In this document: positions 61,741 to 64,000 of the stretch, one piece after another
Layout: each line of letters starts with the position of its first letter
How positions within the stretch are numbered: the first letter of the stretch is position 1
Assembly: GCF_017948245.1 (NCBI RefSeq)
Contig: NZ_CP072865.1
Span: 3,559,501 to 3,623,500 of the forward strand
DNA: 64,000 bases
Direction of reading: 5' to 3'
Source: Rhizobium sp. NLR16a
Lineage (GTDB): Bacteria > Pseudomonadota > Alphaproteobacteria > Rhizobiales > Rhizobiaceae
The notes under the pieces: generated by a model
What the model was told of the DNA's origin: nothing
The model's input: only the letters and a program-made list of their open reading frames with translations
Databases searched by the model: none
Position numbers and translations under genes: made by a program

Positions 61741-61942
61741 TTTTCTTCCACCGCATGCTAACAGTCTCCATTATAAGCCTCTTTTAATAACCTGCGTTCA
61801 CCTTCAGCTTCGCCTGGACGCTCTCCAGGCAAGCTTCAGCAGGTGGTGGGCTTCTTCTCCCAAGACGGTCGGACTGCCACTTGCGCTCGCATGAGCGACC
61901 GATGTCGATCGAGCGCGAGCAGCCCAGCAATTAGGAGGATCT

Positions 61943-62416
61943 ATGAGGATATCGCTTCTGAGTACCGTACTTTTCACCCTTACCATGTCGCCCGCCCAAG
62001 CCAAGGATTTCCCTCTGGCCTCATGTAGCGGATGGAACGGAACGCTGGTCAGCAGGACCGGGACCGATTCGAGCACTGCGGTTATGGAAGGGAACGTCAA
62101 TCAGGCCAACCTCCAGGAATATTGCGAGCGAGACCCGGGAGGCGAGACGACCGCACATGGAGGGAAATTGACTGTAGAGCAGTGCGTGGCGATGTACATG
62201 AAACAAAATGGGAAGGACACTTACCGTTCCACCGCCAATTGCCGCAAGGGCACCCTGTCCTTCTTTCCTGCTGGCGGAGAACCGCTGCGCGTCACTTTCC
62301 CATTGCCAGAGGATGCAGATGTGTCGTGCGCCTCAGGCATGCCGCCGCTGATCGAGCAGTTCACGATGCTCTGCCCTCGGGCGGCGCGAAAGTTCAAAAT
62401 GATCGATGGCGAATGA
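61943..62416 (+). CDS. Secreted hypothetical protein beside the island
   Basis: A 157-residue protein with a signal peptide (ISLLSTVLFTLTMSPAQA) and a mature part containing several cysteines (LASCSGWNG, LQEYCERD, VEQCVAMYM, TANCRKGT, SCASG, TMLCP), probably disulfide-bonded in the periplasm. AGGAGGATCT precedes the ATG. No family recognised. It lies just beyond attR, so it may belong to an older accessory layer at this tRNA hotspot. Confidence 0.7.
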   Translation: MRISLLSTVLFTLTMSPAQAKDFPLASCSGWNGTLVSRTGTDSSTAVMEGNVNQANLQEYCERDPGGETTAHGGKLTVEQCVAMYMKQNGKDTYRSTANCRKGTLSFFPAGGEPLRVTFPLPEDADVSCASGMPPLIEQFTMLCPRAARKFKMIDGE

Positions 62417-63126
62417 AACGATGGCTGTCTCGGTACTGCCGATAAACTTCCGTCGGCCTTGAAAAACACGAGGATCTGCGTCAGACCGTGAGTAACAGCG
62501 CGAGAATTCATAGGCGAACTGCTGGGCATTATACCGAAGATAGAAGTTGCAAGCTTAGGGCGTCGCCTGTCGGCATACGTCTTAAAGATTGGCGCCAACC
62601 TGGCCGAGTGTAAAATAATCTGAATGTAGCGTTTCATTCACGCTTTCCTCCGATGCCAATTGCCCCATGGGTTTATCGCGGCTTTTTACTGGCGGAATAA
62701 TATTATCTGTGTACGCTACAGTACCGGAACTGCTGTGACCGGAGGGACGTTGTTCCGCCTGGATCGCGCAGAGGGAGTCTCCTGTCTCCGCGCGCACCCC
62801 TTTGTAGCCTGCGCGATCCAACTTTTTCTCTCAGCTTCAGTCAAAACTCTGTAGATGATCTTCCCTTTAGCGCCAAAAGACACGCTTTTCTTGTACAGCT
62901 GTTCAAGTCAAACTTTGTCGGGAACTTTCGCAGGACGCTGTTGTTTTCCTGGCGGGCCGCACGCGGCAGTCTTCTGCCCTGCTACACCCCTATTGGCAGT
63001 CGTCGTGCGGTCCCACCTTCGCGCTCTTGGGTGGAGCCCCGCAGCCGTGACAAATCCATAGAGCGCTGTGAAACCAACGGCGCGTTTTCTCGTTCAATGG
63101 CGGAATGGCTGTCGGGAGAATGCTGG
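62417..63126. other. 710-bp region without a convincing gene
   Basis: All open frames here are short, lack ribosome sites or have codon usage unlike the genome. Composition is mixed and less GC-biased. I see no clear repeats. It may be decayed sequence left by earlier insertions at the tRNA-Thr hotspot, which is inference. Confidence 0.45.
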
Positions 63127-63321
63127 ATGAAGCTGGTGTCGTTCCACTATGCAGGGCCGAACGAGACCCTCATCTTCATCAATCCTGAGCACGTTGTTGC
63201 CGTTCGACCGTTCCCGAACACCACACACATCTATGTTTCAGCGCTCCAAAACCATGGAGGCCCCAGTTATTATCCCGTCAGAGAGACGATCGATGACGTG
63301 GTCAAGCGACTGATCAGTTAA
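63127..63321 (+). CDS. Small FlbD-like protein
   Basis: A 64-residue protein, MKLVSFHYAGPNETLIFINP then EHVVAVRPFPNTTHIYVSAL and YYPVRETIDDVVKRLIS. The order N-P-x-x-V-x-x-V, P-x-T-x-I and V-R-E-x-I-x-x-V-V matches the short flagellar FlbD family pattern, but no flagellar genes are nearby. GGGAG lies upstream of the ATG. The assignment is by pattern only. Confidence 0.55.
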   Translation: MKLVSFHYAGPNETLIFINPEHVVAVRPFPNTTHIYVSALQNHGGPSYYPVRETIDDVVKRLIS

Positions 63322-63364
63322 GCGAGCGCTAGTGCCAATGCTATTCCATGAGGTCACGGCTGGA

Positions 63365-63391
63365 ACGGCGGGTTCCGGTCACACCCGCCGT
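63365..63391. terminator. Hairpin between convergent genes
   Basis: ACGGCGGGT (63365-63373) and ACCCGCCGT (63383-63391) form a perfect 9-bp stem with a 9-nt loop between two convergent genes. No T-run follows, so it may be a Rho-dependent or bidirectional end point. Confidence 0.45.
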
Positions 63392-63417
63392 CGCATTGCA
63401 GGCAAGGTGTCGCGGGT

Positions 63418-64000
63418 CTAGGTCGCCACCTGCCTCGGTTGTGTCAGACGCCTGCCGACGGTCTGACCGGGCAACTCGATAAACTTGTAGCCTACGAAGG
63501 ATAGGGCATAGACGGCGGGGATGGTGACAATCAGCGTCGCCAGCCAGCGAGCGGGATTGCTGAGGTCGGTATTGCCGATCAGCCAGGCGATCACCGGCTG
63601 CATGATCAGCAGGTGAATGAGATAGGCGCCGAAGGAAAGTTCCCCGAGATTTCGAAAGAAGCTGTTGCCGAGCACCGCATTGACCGCGCGCGAATAATGG
63701 CCGGCGGAACCCGGAAACCGATCGGCATGCACCAGGACAAAGAATAGCGCCACGATCCCGACGCGCACAGTTTCGTGCAGCACAGTCACGTCACCGCCGA
63801 CAGGGATGAGGACCAGCAGAGCCGAAATCGCAAAAGCCAGGTAAGCTCTGCCCTGCGACATCCATAATGCACCCGCGAGAAGCATGCCGGCGGCGAAGAT
63901 GTGCATTTTCATCGGCAGAAACGACGGCATCGGGAAGCGAAAGCCCAGGTGATGGATCACCCAGGCGGCAATGACCGCCAAGCCGACGGTGACGAGCATG
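63418..64000 (-). CDS. Acyltransferase-3 family membrane protein, C-terminal part
   Basis: At least 193 residues, cut by the right window edge. About six hydrophobic helices are visible, with NLGELSFGAYLIHLLIMQPV, the C-terminal signature helix of the acyltransferase-3 (OafA/NodX-like) family, followed by AVYALSFVGYKFIELPGQTV. Such proteins O-acetylate surface polysaccharides or Nod factors. The catalytic His in the N-terminal part is outside the window, so the substrate is unknown. Confidence 0.85.
   Translation of the reverse strand, partial: MLVTVGLAVIAAWVIHHLGFRFPMPSFLPMKMHIFAAGMLLAGALWMSQGRAYLAFAISALLVLIPVGGDVTVLHETVRVGIVALFFVLVHADRFPGSAGHYSRAVNAVLGNSFFRNLGELSFGAYLIHLLIMQPVIAWLIGNTDLSNPARWLATLIVTIPAVYALSFVGYKFIELPGQTVGRRLTQPRQVAT

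Noticed and set aside
62221..62637. A 138-codon minus-strand frame near the secreted protein gene
   Set aside because: It overlaps the well-supported plus-strand gene and has no ribosome site or recognisable domain.
62582..62821. A 79-codon minus-strand frame
   Set aside because: No ribosome site, no recognisable domain and codon use unlike the genome; kept only as unassigned region.

Overview
This is a GC-rich chromosomal segment of an alphaproteobacterium of the order Rhizobiales, most likely Rhizobium (leguminosarum/etli group). The evidence is the gene content (podJ beside a beta-oxidation cluster, gcrA, phoR-pstSCAB-phoU-phoB, argD-argF-hslO), the cell-cycle style GANTC and CtrA-like sites, a SAM-II riboswitch before metZ, and families of rhizobial intergenic palindromic repeats. 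Assignment to species is inference.

Left part (1-30 kb): a fatty-acid oxidation pair (thiolase, acyl-CoA dehydrogenase) behind a 22-bp operator; a Tag-like glycosylase; podJ; a TauE/SafE exporter with a TIGR02186-type partner; a TetR-controlled YciI/dihydrofolate-reductase-like locus; a lytic transglycosylase lipoprotein; the DNA-repair pair pdeM-lhr; two YitT-family paralogues around an Rrf2 regulator and an AhpD-like protein; then a TPR methyltransferase, a CAP-domain lipoprotein, a MATE exporter, pyrD, a LuxR-type response regulator, an S24 repressor with an SNase-like partner, TerB, a solute-binding protein and a chemotaxis receptor.

Middle part (30-50 kb): tRNA-Gly(CCC), dcd, a SAM-II riboswitch with attenuator and metZ, apaG, hslO-argF-argD, gcrA, then the complete phosphate regulon phoR-pstSCAB-phoU-phoB on the minus strand with a three-repeat Pho box before pstS and a divergent ppk2. 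A nitronate monooxygenase gene carries the same 22-bp operator as the acyl-CoA dehydrogenase 46 kb away.

Right part (50.5-64 kb) is accessory. An integrative element of about 11.2 kb sits in tRNA-Thr(CGT), bounded by 46-bp direct repeats (50504-50549 and 61695-61740). It has a tyrosine integrase at the right end, matching GGGGTAAC repeat pairs near both ends, an AlpA-like regulator and a chain of overlapping small genes. It also holds a complete IS66-family element (2809 bp, 8-bp target duplication GATTTTCC) inserted just upstream of an orphan Cas2/VapD-like gene. An AT-richer cargo segment encodes a membrane/coiled-coil protein of unknown function. Beyond the element lie a secreted protein, a FlbD-like small protein and a truncated acyltransferase.

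The best leads for undescribed biology are the fourth gene inside the IS66 element, the Cas2-like orphan, the AT-rich membrane protein pair, the shared beta-oxidation/nitronate operator, and two copies of a roughly 156-bp MITE-like element. All calls come from reading the sequence; no database search was run.
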